From IMG/VR virus record IMGVR_UViG_3300033149_003577, positions 1-40,882 of that record: DNA of 40,882 nt; one strand, 5' to 3'. Below, one piece after another: positions 1 through 7,752 of the stretch. The position numbers and the translations under genes were made by a program. The number at the start of each line of letters is the position of its first letter. Positions within the stretch are counted from its first letter, which is position 1. The DNA is from a virus. Under the pieces are notes generated by a model that was given only the letters and a program-made list of their open reading frames with translations, did no database searches and had not been told where the DNA came from.

Positions 1-504
1 CGCAATATAGTCTAATGTTCTGTCAATCAATCGGGTAATGGAGTCATTCTCGAAAATGATGTTAGCCTGATCGGTCAACCAAGAAGAAGATTGAGGATTG
101 TTGGCTGTAACATCCGCTCCACTCTCCCCTGCAAATTTATGCGTTGCCCCTTCAGAGATGTCGTCTGCGTCCCCATCAACAGAGGATAGAATGATATGCC
201 CCGCCGAAATATCGGTTGATAGAACCTTACCGTATGTGCCGTCAGCAATGTCATCAAGGTCACCCACTGCTTCGGATAGCTTGATGTGGCCAGCGGAGAT
301 ATCGGTAGACAAAACCCTTGCATATGTCGAACCGTCTGCGATATCGTCTAAATCATTAACGCCAATCTCAAATGCGGTAAAACTAAGGTTGTCTTGCGTG
401 ATGCCTGAGTTGGCTACACGGTCAAACCAGTCTCGCCATTCACGAGACATGGTATCGCCACGGAAAAAAGGCGCCCTTATTGGGGGATGGTTTAATAAGC
501 TCAT
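1..504 (-). CDS. Tail fibre/needle-type repeat protein, cut by window edge
   Basis: This frame is open from an ATG at 504 to the window edge (168 codons seen). It carries two good copies and one weaker copy of a repeat built on 'DLDDIADG' followed by 'VLSTDISAGHI' (about residues 51-78, 82-108 and 112-122). Such short repeats are typical of phage tail-tip or fibre proteins that fold as a repetitive beta structure. It starts directly after the gp10-like gene, as expected for the last tail gene of a P22-like module. If the window closes on itself, the next codons are two residues and a TAG, giving about 170 residues. The exact role (needle, fibre or ejection) cannot be told from sequence. Confidence 0.75.
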   Translation of the reverse strand, partial: MSLLNHPPIRAPFFRGDTMSREWRDWFDRVANSGITQDNLSFTAFEIGVNDLDDIADGSTYARVLSTDISAGHIKLSEAVGDLDDIADGTYGKVLSTDISAGHIILSSVDGDADDISEGATHKFAGESGADVTANNPQSSSWLTDQANIIFENDSITRLIDRTLDYIA

Positions 505-1884
505 TTATTTTCCCCCCTGCGATTCCGGGCTTGCCTTTAATTCGGCAGCTTTCATAACCACTTCAACGGGGTCTGATACGGTAATTCTGAAGTTTCTGAA
601 TCCGCTTTCAGACCTCCCCAGTTGATCCCACGTAGCCCTGCGGGTATATTCTCCTATCTCGCCTATATCGGCCCAATGCTCGTTGCTCCAGGTCTTGCAG
701 TCATTATCGCTCCAATCAAGCATAGCTTGCGGGTCTGAACCCTGGCCCGAAACAAGCCCCACGCCCGCCTTGAAAAATATTCTCAGCCAATGAAACCTGT
801 CCGCGAAAATTTTGGGGATAACATGAACCCGCTGTATTGTTTCGCCGTCGTCTGTATAAACAGAGTCATCATATTTGTAAATTTTGCCATTTCTAAAATC
901 GCCGACAACATGAGTGCGATTGAAATAGGCATAACAATTAGCTCTATGCCGTTTATTGTCAGGATAGCTTGCCCGTTTGTGCCAATGCTTAACAGCCGCA
1001 TCGTAACACCACGTCACGCCAGCGGTCGGGAAGGTTAGCTGATAGAAAGAATGACCTTGATCTACAAACCCAAAACCGATAGCGTCGCTAATGGTAGAAT
1101 ATCCCGCAATCTCCCTCTCTATAAATCTTGTCGAAATAATAACAGGCGTATATCCTTCTATTCGCCTGACCTGTCCGTTGTTATCAAGCCAGAAAACAGA
1201 ATTGTCTATTTTGGCCGGTGACGCCGGGGCGCTCACCCCAACCTCCAGATAAACGCCTTCTCGTCTGTCAAAGGGGAAAGAATTGCCTGAGTTGTACCAA
1301 ACCTCGGAAGCGTTTTCGCCCAAAACAAGTACTTCTCTATGATCTGAAAAAACGGCCAGAACGTCCCCTGGGTCGCCTTCTGCCGAGGCGTAATCTAACG
1401 AACTCCAGCTTGTGCCATCGTTTAAGGCGGAAATATAGACAGAATCGGTGCTGGGCTTGTTTATTAAGAAATACCCGTCTTGATGAGTAACCGTGCCCGC
1501 TCCAGGGAAATCACCATCAGATATTTCCGCAAAGGTGTCTGCGCTTAAAGTGTAAACATAGCCCGTTGTTCCGTCTGTCACCATGACCTGAAGGCCGTTA
1601 TTCGCCATCCAGACCGTGCCGGAAGAAGAGTTAAGCGTTCCCTTGTTTGTGGCGTTATAATTGCCGTCTATCCTGAAAAAAGACGATCCGCTAACGGCAT
1701 AAAGATAGTCGCCCATCACGTGAAGCCCGCGCACTTCCGCCGAGGTGCCCAGGTCGCATAACTGGCTTAATCCCGGCGTGCCCACGAGCGCCGGATAGCC
1801 GTCATCAGATTCCGGCTCAAGGTATAAATTTACCGGATAATGCCCTTCTTGCTGTGGCGAATTTGATAAAAAAGATATCCGCAT
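505..1884 (-). CDS. P22 gp10-like packaged-DNA stabilisation / tail hub protein
   Basis: The 459-residue product is close to the usual length of the P22 gp10 (head-closure tail factor) family. It opens with 'MRISFLSNSPQQEG', like the N-terminus of those proteins, and continues as a beta-rich, aromatic repeat protein with propeller-like 'LGENASEVWYNSG' and 'VFWLDNNGQVRRI' segments. In P22 this protein forms a ring under the portal/gp4 assembly and keeps packaged DNA inside. Its place directly after a gp4-like gene in the same operon supports the call. The family is assigned by recall of sequence character, not by a search. Confidence 0.75.
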   Translation of the reverse strand: MRISFLSNSPQQEGHYPVNLYLEPESDDGYPALVGTPGLSQLCDLGTSAEVRGLHVMGDYLYAVSGSSFFRIDGNYNATNKGTLNSSSGTVWMANNGLQVMVTDGTTGYVYTLSADTFAEISDGDFPGAGTVTHQDGYFLINKPSTDSVYISALNDGTSWSSLDYASAEGDPGDVLAVFSDHREVLVLGENASEVWYNSGNSFPFDRREGVYLEVGVSAPASPAKIDNSVFWLDNNGQVRRIEGYTPVIISTRFIEREIAGYSTISDAIGFGFVDQGHSFYQLTFPTAGVTWCYDAAVKHWHKRASYPDNKRHRANCYAYFNRTHVVGDFRNGKIYKYDDSVYTDDGETIQRVHVIPKIFADRFHWLRIFFKAGVGLVSGQGSDPQAMLDWSDNDCKTWSNEHWADIGEIGEYTRRATWDQLGRSESGFRNFRITVSDPVEVVMKAAELKASPESQGGK

Positions 1885-1892
1885 GTTTCGTT

Positions 1893-2594
1893 TTAATATA
1901 TCTTTTCTGGTTCAAAAAAAATGTTTGAATATTCAGGGTGAAACGTTTGAGCTACCTGAAGCCAATATTGAGCCTGCGCCCTTAAATCTGCGCTGGGTGT
2001 TATTTCATACGCCGGCGCCATGTTCAGGGCCAGGTTTTTCATCAAAGCCAAATACCAGTGTTGCGGAAAGTCTGGCGTATCGTCTGAATCTTCTATGATT
2101 GTCAGGGGACGCAGATAAACAAATTCGATTGTTGAAGTGGTGTCCTCAGGGATTCTGTTAAGATAAAGCACACCCTCTGTTAACTGCTTTTCGTAGTAAT
2201 ATTTCGTCGGCGTGCCTGTTTCTGTTTTATTTAAAATGGCCTCATATTCGCCCAAAAGCATAGGACTCAACACAGTGTCATTGTCGTCTGAATCGCGTAA
2301 AAGGGCCGAGAGGATAGCCACTGGCGGGTCAATGTCAAGGTCGCCGCCCGAAGCCTTTAAACTGAAAGATATTTTTGCCGTCAGGGTCAGGCTTGCCCTC
2401 TCCCTGGCCCACATTTTAAGACCGGACGTAAAAACGTTCGGGGAACCCTGCCACGCCTTGACCATCATGTTTAAGATACGCCGCCCTCGTTTGGTATGAT
2501 GAGCCTTGGCGGTTTCTTCCGCCGCCAACACCCCTATTTCCATGAGAGCGTCTTGAATAATCGTGTCGCCGCTTACCGATAAATCAGTTGCCAT
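1893..2594 (-). CDS. P22 gp4-like / T7 gp11-like head-tail adaptor
   Basis: The product has 233 residues. The N-terminus 'TIIQDALMEIGVLAAEE' and the following 'RGRRILNMMVKAWQG' helix are characteristic of head-completion/tail-tubular-A type adaptors, which dock on the portal and begin the short tail. The C-terminal third, with 'FPQHWYLALMKNLALNMAPAY', also fits this group. It lies 8 nt before the gp10-like gene and just after the glycosyltransferase cassette. There is no catalytic motif, so the role is structural. Confidence 0.75.
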   Translation of the reverse strand: MATDLSVSGDTIIQDALMEIGVLAAEETAKAHHTKRGRRILNMMVKAWQGSPNVFTSGLKMWARERASLTLTAKISFSLKASGGDLDIDPPVAILSALLRDSDDNDTVLSPMLLGEYEAILNKTETGTPTKYYYEKQLTEGVLYLNRIPEDTTSTIEFVYLRPLTIIEDSDDTPDFPQHWYLALMKNLALNMAPAYEITPSADLRAQAQYWLQVAQTFHPEYSNIFFEPEKIY

Positions 2595-2598
2595 TTTT

Positions 2599-3672
2599 TT
2601 ATATTGCCTTTTTTGAGCTTATATTGTTTTCTAATTGAGTCCTAATTGCCTCAAACATCTTTTCTAATGAAATTTTTGCCTGACAATCAGCAACGCCTGT
2701 TTCCTCGTCTCTTTTGCAGAAATCAAAGCCATAATGCAAAATATGACACGGATAACAGTCGCACCCTTCAGGCTCAAGCGAAATGCAATTAACCCAATCT
2801 CTTGTCAAATTCTCGATAGAGGAATGAGACAGGGTGATAATTTTGGGAACGGGCAGAAACGAAACAGCGTTCAAAACCCCCGTTTCCGGCCCGATTACAA
2901 GGTCGGCCATCTCCGCGAAGGTTAATGTCTGCCTGACAGACCAAATACCCGAACGGCGAATGATCCGTGGTTCTTTCTCCCACCCCATTTCAAGAATTTG
3001 TGACAGTGTGTCGCCCACGAAAACAATTTTTACATCAGGATATGTCAACATTATCCGAGCTACCGCATTGTCAAGCCACGGCCACGCCTTGTTGACAGAC
3101 GAACCGGACAATGTCCAAAGGATAACCCGTCCCCCGATGCTGTGATATTCCCTTGTCGCCCACTTTCTCTCCCGGTTGCTGGGATAAAACTTGACATGAT
3201 ACGGAGGGAAGGGGACTCCGGCGATTAAATGCGTCATATCGAGATAGTTATGATTCATATAAGCGTGTCGAGCTTCCTTGGGCCAATAAACATGAATCTT
3301 GCCTTTTGCCGCCAGCAGGGAGGACTCAACCGATTCGCTTAAATTAATGAACCTGTCAAAACATGCGGCCAGTTTGCCCCAATACGGCCCCAGCTCAGGG
3401 TTGGGCACTTGGTTGAATTCCTGGATAAAGAAAGCGTCAATGTAGGGATTAAATTTCAGCAGTTCGTATCCGCTGGATTCAACATTGAGGGTTACGTGAT
3501 AACCCTGTTGTTTCAAGCCTGGCAGAATAGAGCTTGCCTGAATATAATCGCCAATGCCGCCGTATCTGACAACACATGCGCTTTTCCCTGGTCTTTTCCC
3601 GCCCAAATCCTGCTCTTGCCAGCGGGCCAACAGGTCAAGGTATTCTATTTTTTTTGAGCTAATATTCGCCAT
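2599..3672 (-). CDS. GT9 (ADP-heptose:LPS heptosyltransferase-like) glycosyltransferase
   Basis: This 357-residue protein has the two-domain GT-B layout of family GT9. An early 'VVRYGGIGDYIQAS' loop (about residues 35-47) matches the N-terminal nucleotide-sugar signature. A later 'DLVIGPETGVLNAVSFL' segment matches the GT9 donor-binding motif. Known relatives transfer heptose to lipopolysaccharide core. The C-terminal part has a CDCYPC cluster (CxCxxC) and another Cys further on, which is unusual and may bind metal. It overlaps the methyltransferase gene by 28 nt and belongs to a four-gene sugar/methyl transfer cassette inside the virion operon. Its acceptor (host LPS or virion protein) is unknown. 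Confidence 0.8.
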   Translation of the reverse strand: MANISSKKIEYLDLLARWQEQDLGGKRPGKSACVVRYGGIGDYIQASSILPGLKQQGYHVTLNVESSGYELLKFNPYIDAFFIQEFNQVPNPELGPYWGKLAACFDRFINLSESVESSLLAAKGKIHVYWPKEARHAYMNHNYLDMTHLIAGVPFPPYHVKFYPSNRERKWATREYHSIGGRVILWTLSGSSVNKAWPWLDNAVARIMLTYPDVKIVFVGDTLSQILEMGWEKEPRIIRRSGIWSVRQTLTFAEMADLVIGPETGVLNAVSFLPVPKIITLSHSSIENLTRDWVNCISLEPEGCDCYPCHILHYGFDFCKRDEETGVADCQAKISLEKMFEAIRTQLENNISSKKAI

Positions 3673-4616
3673 TCGTTTTTCGTTACGTATTCAAATTGAC
3701 CGTTTAACGGGTCGCCATATCTTTCTTCTTTGATTATTGTCAATCCCTCGTCCCTGCATTTTTGGGCAACATGATCTGAACAACCAAGCCATATATGCTG
3801 GTCGGGGTGCATGTGGCCGAGTATTTGATTTTTTTTGCCTTCAAACCACAGTTTTGCGTCTGGGGCCGATAAGAACAAATAGCCTCCAGGCGAAACCGCC
3901 CTGCACAATTTTTCTATTACCGCAAGCGGATTATCGAGGTGTTCTATAAGATGACTGGCCCAAACAATGTCGTATTGACCGTCTATTTCGTCTTTTCCGA
4001 TATCGCCGTAGATGAATTTGCCGCCAACGCCTTTAATTTGCTTTTTGCGTTCCTTGGAGCAGGCCAAATCCAAGCCTGTTACCTTCCAGCCGCGCCTGCC
4101 AAAGCCAACCAAGATAGCCGTATTAGAGAACCCTACTTCGAGTAGTTTGCCTTTGGGGGGCAGATCAATGTCTTGAAAAATAACGCCCGCCAGCAATCCA
4201 TATTTTGGGTTTATTTTTTTGCCCAGCTTGTCGCCGTAATCTTCATCGTAAATGCCTTGATTAAGAAAGGCGCGGTCTGCCAGCACAAATGTCATGCTTT
4301 CAGGGCAAACGTTGTAATATCCAACTACGCCCCCTTCTTGAGCGGGGACAGTGTCCTTTCCCGTAAAAACGCATTTAGGATTTTCCACGTTCTGCCTGAA
4401 ACATGCGGAAAACAAATCAACAGCGCAATCCAAACTGCGGAGCTCACGGCCTTCAACCGCATCAAGCGTTTTTGCGGCTGTTGTGTAAATCTCGCAATCA
4501 TGTTCGTTTTGCAACCACTCAACAACGGCCTTGTTATATTCCTGTGATGTGCTGGGATTGAACAGCAAAACCTTCTGGTTTTTCGGCGGGGAGCAAAAGC
4601 CGGTTAATATTTTCAT
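3645..4616 (-). CDS. SAM-dependent methyltransferase (Class I fold)
   Basis: The 323-residue product has a Rossmann methyltransferase domain in its C-terminal half. It shows 'LLEVGFSNTAILVGFGRRG' (SAM-binding motif I), 'VTGLDLA' (acidic residue at strand 2), 'DIVWASHLIEHLDNP' (motif IV) and 'GGYLFLSAPD'. The N-terminal half is of unknown fold and begins 'MKILTGFCSPPKNQKVLLFN'. Methyltransferases of this type often sit in polysaccharide loci and methylate sugars. Here it is overlapped by the GT9 gene and starts inside the end of the zinc-finger gene (4-nt overlap), so it is tightly coupled to the cassette. Confidence 0.8.
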   Translation of the reverse strand: MKILTGFCSPPKNQKVLLFNPSTSQEYNKAVVEWLQNEHDCEIYTTAAKTLDAVEGRELRSLDCAVDLFSACFRQNVENPKCVFTGKDTVPAQEGGVVGYYNVCPESMTFVLADRAFLNQGIYDEDYGDKLGKKINPKYGLLAGVIFQDIDLPPKGKLLEVGFSNTAILVGFGRRGWKVTGLDLACSKERKKQIKGVGGKFIYGDIGKDEIDGQYDIVWASHLIEHLDNPLAVIEKLCRAVSPGGYLFLSAPDAKLWFEGKKNQILGHMHPDQHIWLGCSDHVAQKCRDEGLTIIKEERYGDPLNGQFEYVTKNEWRILAQKK

Positions 4617-5224
4617 TCAGCCCCTTCGTCCTCTTCGGCTTTTTCAAGGTTATATTCCAGCAATCGCCTTAACCGCTTTTCGCCAAGCCGTTTATCGTGG
4701 TCTATGCCGAGAAGATCAAGCCACTCCAAAATCTGTTCCCTGTCTAATTCAGCGGGGTTTATCGGCAATCCAAGTTTTGTTTTTTCTTCTTCCTCAACAA
4801 TACCGTCCGGCAAGTCGTCGGCTGGCGGTTCAAGTTCAATGTTCGGCGAGTTGAGCGCGGGCACGTTAACCGTAAACGACAAAACGCCATTATCGTAATA
4901 GAACGTTCCGTTGTTTTTGGTCTGCAAATAAGACAATTCCTTTTCGTCGGCATTGACAAAAAGGTCATAAAGTTTGTCTTTAATCTTTTGCGCCTCAAAC
5001 GCGCCCCCGTGAATGTTAATAACGTGGGCATCAATTTCGTCTTGCGTTGCGGCCTTAAACCGGCAACCGGATTCAGGACAAAGGAATTCTTCTACGTTAT
5101 CCGCATCATCATCAATTAGCCTCCCAGCCGGATCATATGTCCGTCCATCTTGTTCGTATCTAATGTTGCTGTCCCCATAAACCTCTGCGTAGGGTCTGCT
5201 TTTGTCAAGCATTTGCGTGGTCAT
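4613..5224 (-). CDS. Phage protein with a C2H2 zinc finger and HeH/SAP-like C-terminus
   Basis: The 203-residue protein contains a clear C2H2 pattern: C49-x4-C54-x12-H67-x4-H72. This is rare in bacteria and their phages. Near the C-terminus 'REQILEWLDLLGIDHDKRL' followed by 'LRRLLEYNL' resembles the small helix-extended-helix domains seen in phage structural and nucleic-acid-binding proteins. The middle is acidic. It lies between the 45-residue gene and the methyltransferase in the late operon. Nucleic-acid binding is plausible but the real function is unknown. Confidence 0.6.
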   Translation of the reverse strand: MTTQMLDKSRPYAEVYGDSNIRYEQDGRTYDPAGRLIDDDADNVEEFLCPESGCRFKAATQDEIDAHVINIHGGAFEAQKIKDKLYDLFVNADEKELSYLQTKNNGTFYYDNGVLSFTVNVPALNSPNIELEPPADDLPDGIVEEEEKTKLGLPINPAELDREQILEWLDLLGIDHDKRLGEKRLRRLLEYNLEKAEEDEGAE

Positions 5225-5248
5225 TGTTTGTCTGTTTCCTTTCCTTTT

Positions 5249-5386
5249 TTATCTCTTCTTTTTATGTTTGTAATATTCGACCTGAGCAAGTCGTTGCTCG
5301 GCTTCGGTTCTTGTATCGTAGGGGCCGCCTAAATTCTTGCCCTTGCGGGAAACAACATAATATTTGCCTTTTTTCTTTTTAATCAT
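5249..5386 (-). CDS. Small basic protein, 45 aa
   Basis: This gene translates as a 45-residue Lys-rich protein starting 'MIKKKKGKYYVVSRKGKN' and containing 'GGPYDTRTEAEQRLAQVEYY'. The Y-x-V-V-S-x-x-G/K-x-L-G-G-P-Y pattern with a helical 'EAEKRL' tail recalls small proteins often found beside phage head genes. The start overlaps the last 8 nt of the upstream glycosyltransferase gene, and a GAGGTGA-type ribosome site lies before it. No function is known. Confidence 0.65.
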   Translation of the reverse strand: MIKKKKGKYYVVSRKGKNLGGPYDTRTEAEQRLAQVEYYKHKKKR

Positions 5387-6320
5387 CTTCCATCACCTCT
5401 TTTATAACCGCGTGTAACTTCTCGTAATTTTTGATAGAATATTTGTCCTGCACCCATCGCCGATAAAAAGCGGGCCGATAACTTGAGTCTAAAATTAACG
5501 ATGCCGCCTCATCAACTGTCCTAAAAATAAGGTTTTCCGGGAATTGATCTCTGGCCCCAGGCCAATCATGAACAATGGGTTTAATGCCCATTGCCATCGC
5601 CTCAATAACGTTATTGGGATTGCCTTCGTTTATAGATGTTGACAAAAGACATCTCTTGTCTTTCAGCCAGTTATAAACTTTGTTAGACGAGATCACCCCC
5701 TCCATTTTAAATCTATCCATAAGTCCCAAGGAATCTATATATGATGTAATCTGCCCCGCGATTTGCGAGCCAGCAGGCAAGCCAATTTGATGTATTGTGA
5801 ATTCTTCCGGCAGGGCTAAAAGTATCTGGCAAGCCAAAGGAATATTTTTTACATTTTTTATCAAGCAGACCATGGCAATTTTCTTGCTGTTTTTTTTCGG
5901 CTTTATGGGCTTAAAATCATCGAAATTTATTACGTTCGGGATAACGTGTTGTTTCGTTTCCGGCGAAAGGCGTCCCTTGAAATCCAACCCCATCAACCTG
6001 TTAAAAACTTTATGATAGTATTCGGAAACAAAAATTATGGCATTTACCGCCTCAAAGTTTATCGCATTTAGTAAATCAGGCTCCCAAAATTCATAGCGTC
6101 TTAAATATGAAATAATTTTCTTGTCCGGGAAATATTGTGACCAGAACGCTGTTATTTCGTTCATCCACATCGAGATAAGCAGGTCTGCTTTATCGCTTAA
6201 GTCGCCTAATTTACCGCCATCGCTCGTATGGGTTACGGTTAAATCGTATTGATTAAGCTCTTTCTCAATATAGGGAACCCAGCGATTGCTCCATTCTGGA
6301 TAATGCAAAAGAATTTTCAT
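5379..6320 (-). CDS. Glycosyltransferase, GT-B fold (GT4-like)
   Basis: The product has 313 residues. The C-terminal half shows the GT4 donor-site pattern 'EGNPNNVIEAMAMGIKPIV', where the conserved E-x7-E pair holds the nucleotide sugar. The N-terminal half has a short Rossmann start ('MKILLHYPEWSNRWVPYIEKE'). It begins within the last 4 nt of the preceding glycosyltransferase gene (ATGA-type overlap), so the two are probably translated together. The acceptor is unknown; host surface polysaccharide or a virion protein are both possible. Confidence 0.8.
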   Translation of the reverse strand: MKILLHYPEWSNRWVPYIEKELNQYDLTVTHTSDGGKLGDLSDKADLLISMWMNEITAFWSQYFPDKKIISYLRRYEFWEPDLLNAINFEAVNAIIFVSEYYHKVFNRLMGLDFKGRLSPETKQHVIPNVINFDDFKPIKPKKNSKKIAMVCLIKNVKNIPLACQILLALPEEFTIHQIGLPAGSQIAGQITSYIDSLGLMDRFKMEGVISSNKVYNWLKDKRCLLSTSINEGNPNNVIEAMAMGIKPIVHDWPGARDQFPENLIFRTVDEAASLILDSSYRPAFYRRWVQDKYSIKNYEKLHAVIKEVMEDD

Positions 6321-7345
6321 GTCAGTTTTTTATACAACTCTTCAATCTTGTGAATATGGTTGTCCATGCACCAGTCGAATCTTTTAAAGGTGACGTTTTG
6401 CCTGCATTGACGGTGTTCCGCCCACCTGTCAACGATTTCATCTACGGTTGAAACTTTTATTCCAAAGCCATGCTCTTCAACGAAATCGCCCGCCCTGTCT
6501 GCGTTCAGGGCGATAATCGGTATGCCCGCAGCCAAGTATTCAAAAAGCTTGTTAGGCATAGCGTATTGCCAGACCATATGTTCTCCCAAATTGCCAACCA
6601 ATCCCCAATTATGACGTCCAATTTTGCGGATTAGCGTGGTATATGGGTAAGACCCACGCCAAAAGGCTTTCCCTTCGTAATGCTTGGCGGTTTTGCCGTC
6701 TTTGCGTGGGGTATATAGGTGAAGAGGGATGTCCCTCTTGGTTAATTCCTCGGCCAGTTTCGTGTAATCGCAATAGGCAAAAAAGGCTAGCTCTTCTGTG
6801 CCTATTTCGTCTGGCAGATCAATCCTCCCTTCATATACAATTCCGCCTATCCATTTCCAGGAATCCAGCCGATACAACTCTTTGGGCACGTATGAAGGCA
6901 GTACAACGTGCGGCTGGGTTAACCCAAATTCCTTCATACATGCCTCGCGCATCGGCTCTGACACGAATACAAGGCCGTCTGCAAGTTGAAAGTTGTTTCG
7001 TTCGTCAACGCTAATTCTAACGTTTTTCGTGTCTTCCGGTTTTACTCGAATCAGCATGGAATCATGCGCGTCAAGCACAACCGGCTTGTCTGGCAATACG
7101 CTTTTCACTGCGGTCACAAACCACGATGGTTCGTTGTGTACGTGAAAAATGTCCGCATCTTTGTGCAGTTTGATTAGTTCATATAATTGGTCAAGGTTGT
7201 TATAAAGCGAAAACGTTTTATACCTCTCCGCGAAAGAAGGAATCTTCCACGCTAGGCAATGGACATTGTGCCCCGCGTCCAAAAGGGGCAAGGCCTCCTT
7301 CTGAACGCGGATACAACAATGTCTGGCTATTTTAACAATCTTCAA
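6317..7345 (-). CDS. Glycosyltransferase, GT4-like
   Basis: This 342-residue protein opens with 'MKIVKIARHCCIRVQKEA' and 'LLDAGHNVHCLAWKIP', then has 'ADIFHVHNEPSWF' and 'DKPVVLDAHDS'. This is the usual N-domain order of GT4 enzymes. Towards the end 'QYAMPNKLFEYLAAGIPIIAL' is the classic donor-binding motif. It starts one base after the end of the decoration-protein gene. It therefore sits directly downstream of capsid genes in the late operon, an unusual place for a sugar transferase. Confidence 0.82.
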   Translation of the reverse strand: MKIVKIARHCCIRVQKEALPLLDAGHNVHCLAWKIPSFAERYKTFSLYNNLDQLYELIKLHKDADIFHVHNEPSWFVTAVKSVLPDKPVVLDAHDSMLIRVKPEDTKNVRISVDERNNFQLADGLVFVSEPMREACMKEFGLTQPHVVLPSYVPKELYRLDSWKWIGGIVYEGRIDLPDEIGTEELAFFAYCDYTKLAEELTKRDIPLHLYTPRKDGKTAKHYEGKAFWRGSYPYTTLIRKIGRHNWGLVGNLGEHMVWQYAMPNKLFEYLAAGIPIIALNADRAGDFVEEHGFGIKVSTVDEIVDRWAEHRQCRQNVTFKRFDWCMDNHIHKIEELYKKLT

Positions 7346-7738
7346 CTAGCTGTCCCACTTGCTGTTATACAGCCTCACGTAATCAATGAAGCATATAACA
7401 GTGCCAGTTGCGACCGTGCCCTCGGTATCAATGGTCAAGTAAGAACCGGCGTCAACGTTTTTGTCAACATCCGCACTTGCGATTGTCCACGGAGCGGAGT
7501 CTGTGGACGCGATAACACTGGCAAGAGTTGAAGCGTTACGTTTTAGGTTAACTTTTATTTCCGTGCCGCCCTGCGTAGCGACATGCTGCACGCCAAACTT
7601 TAAAATTTTGATTGGCCCGCGCGGATAAAATCGCTTGAGCAGGGTAGTGTCACCAGTCATAGTGTTGGCATCCTGGTGAGGCCCTAAATATAACCGTTCA
7701 ATCACGCCATATTTGCTGTCATCATAAAAATTAGTCAT
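7346..7738 (-). CDS. Small virion protein, probably head decoration
   Basis: The 130-residue product is beta-rich, with alternating hydrophobic stretches such as 'GTEIKVNLKRNASTLASVI' and 'GSYLTIDTEGTVATGTVIC'. It lies 14 nt downstream of the coat gene. In many phages that slot encodes a capsid cement or stabilising protein. It has no recognised motif, so the role is inferred from position, size and composition only. Confidence 0.55.
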   Translation of the reverse strand: MTNFYDDSKYGVIERLYLGPHQDANTMTGDTTLLKRFYPRGPIKILKFGVQHVATQGGTEIKVNLKRNASTLASVIASTDSAPWTIASADVDKNVDAGSYLTIDTEGTVATGTVICFIDYVRLYNSKWDS

Positions 7739-7752
7739 TGTTCATCACCTCC

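Noticed and set aside
98-625. Long plus-strand open frame opposite the tail genes
   Set aside because: It is the shadow of the repeat-containing tail gene and the gp10-like gene, which carry recognisable repeats and family features. It has no ribosome site.
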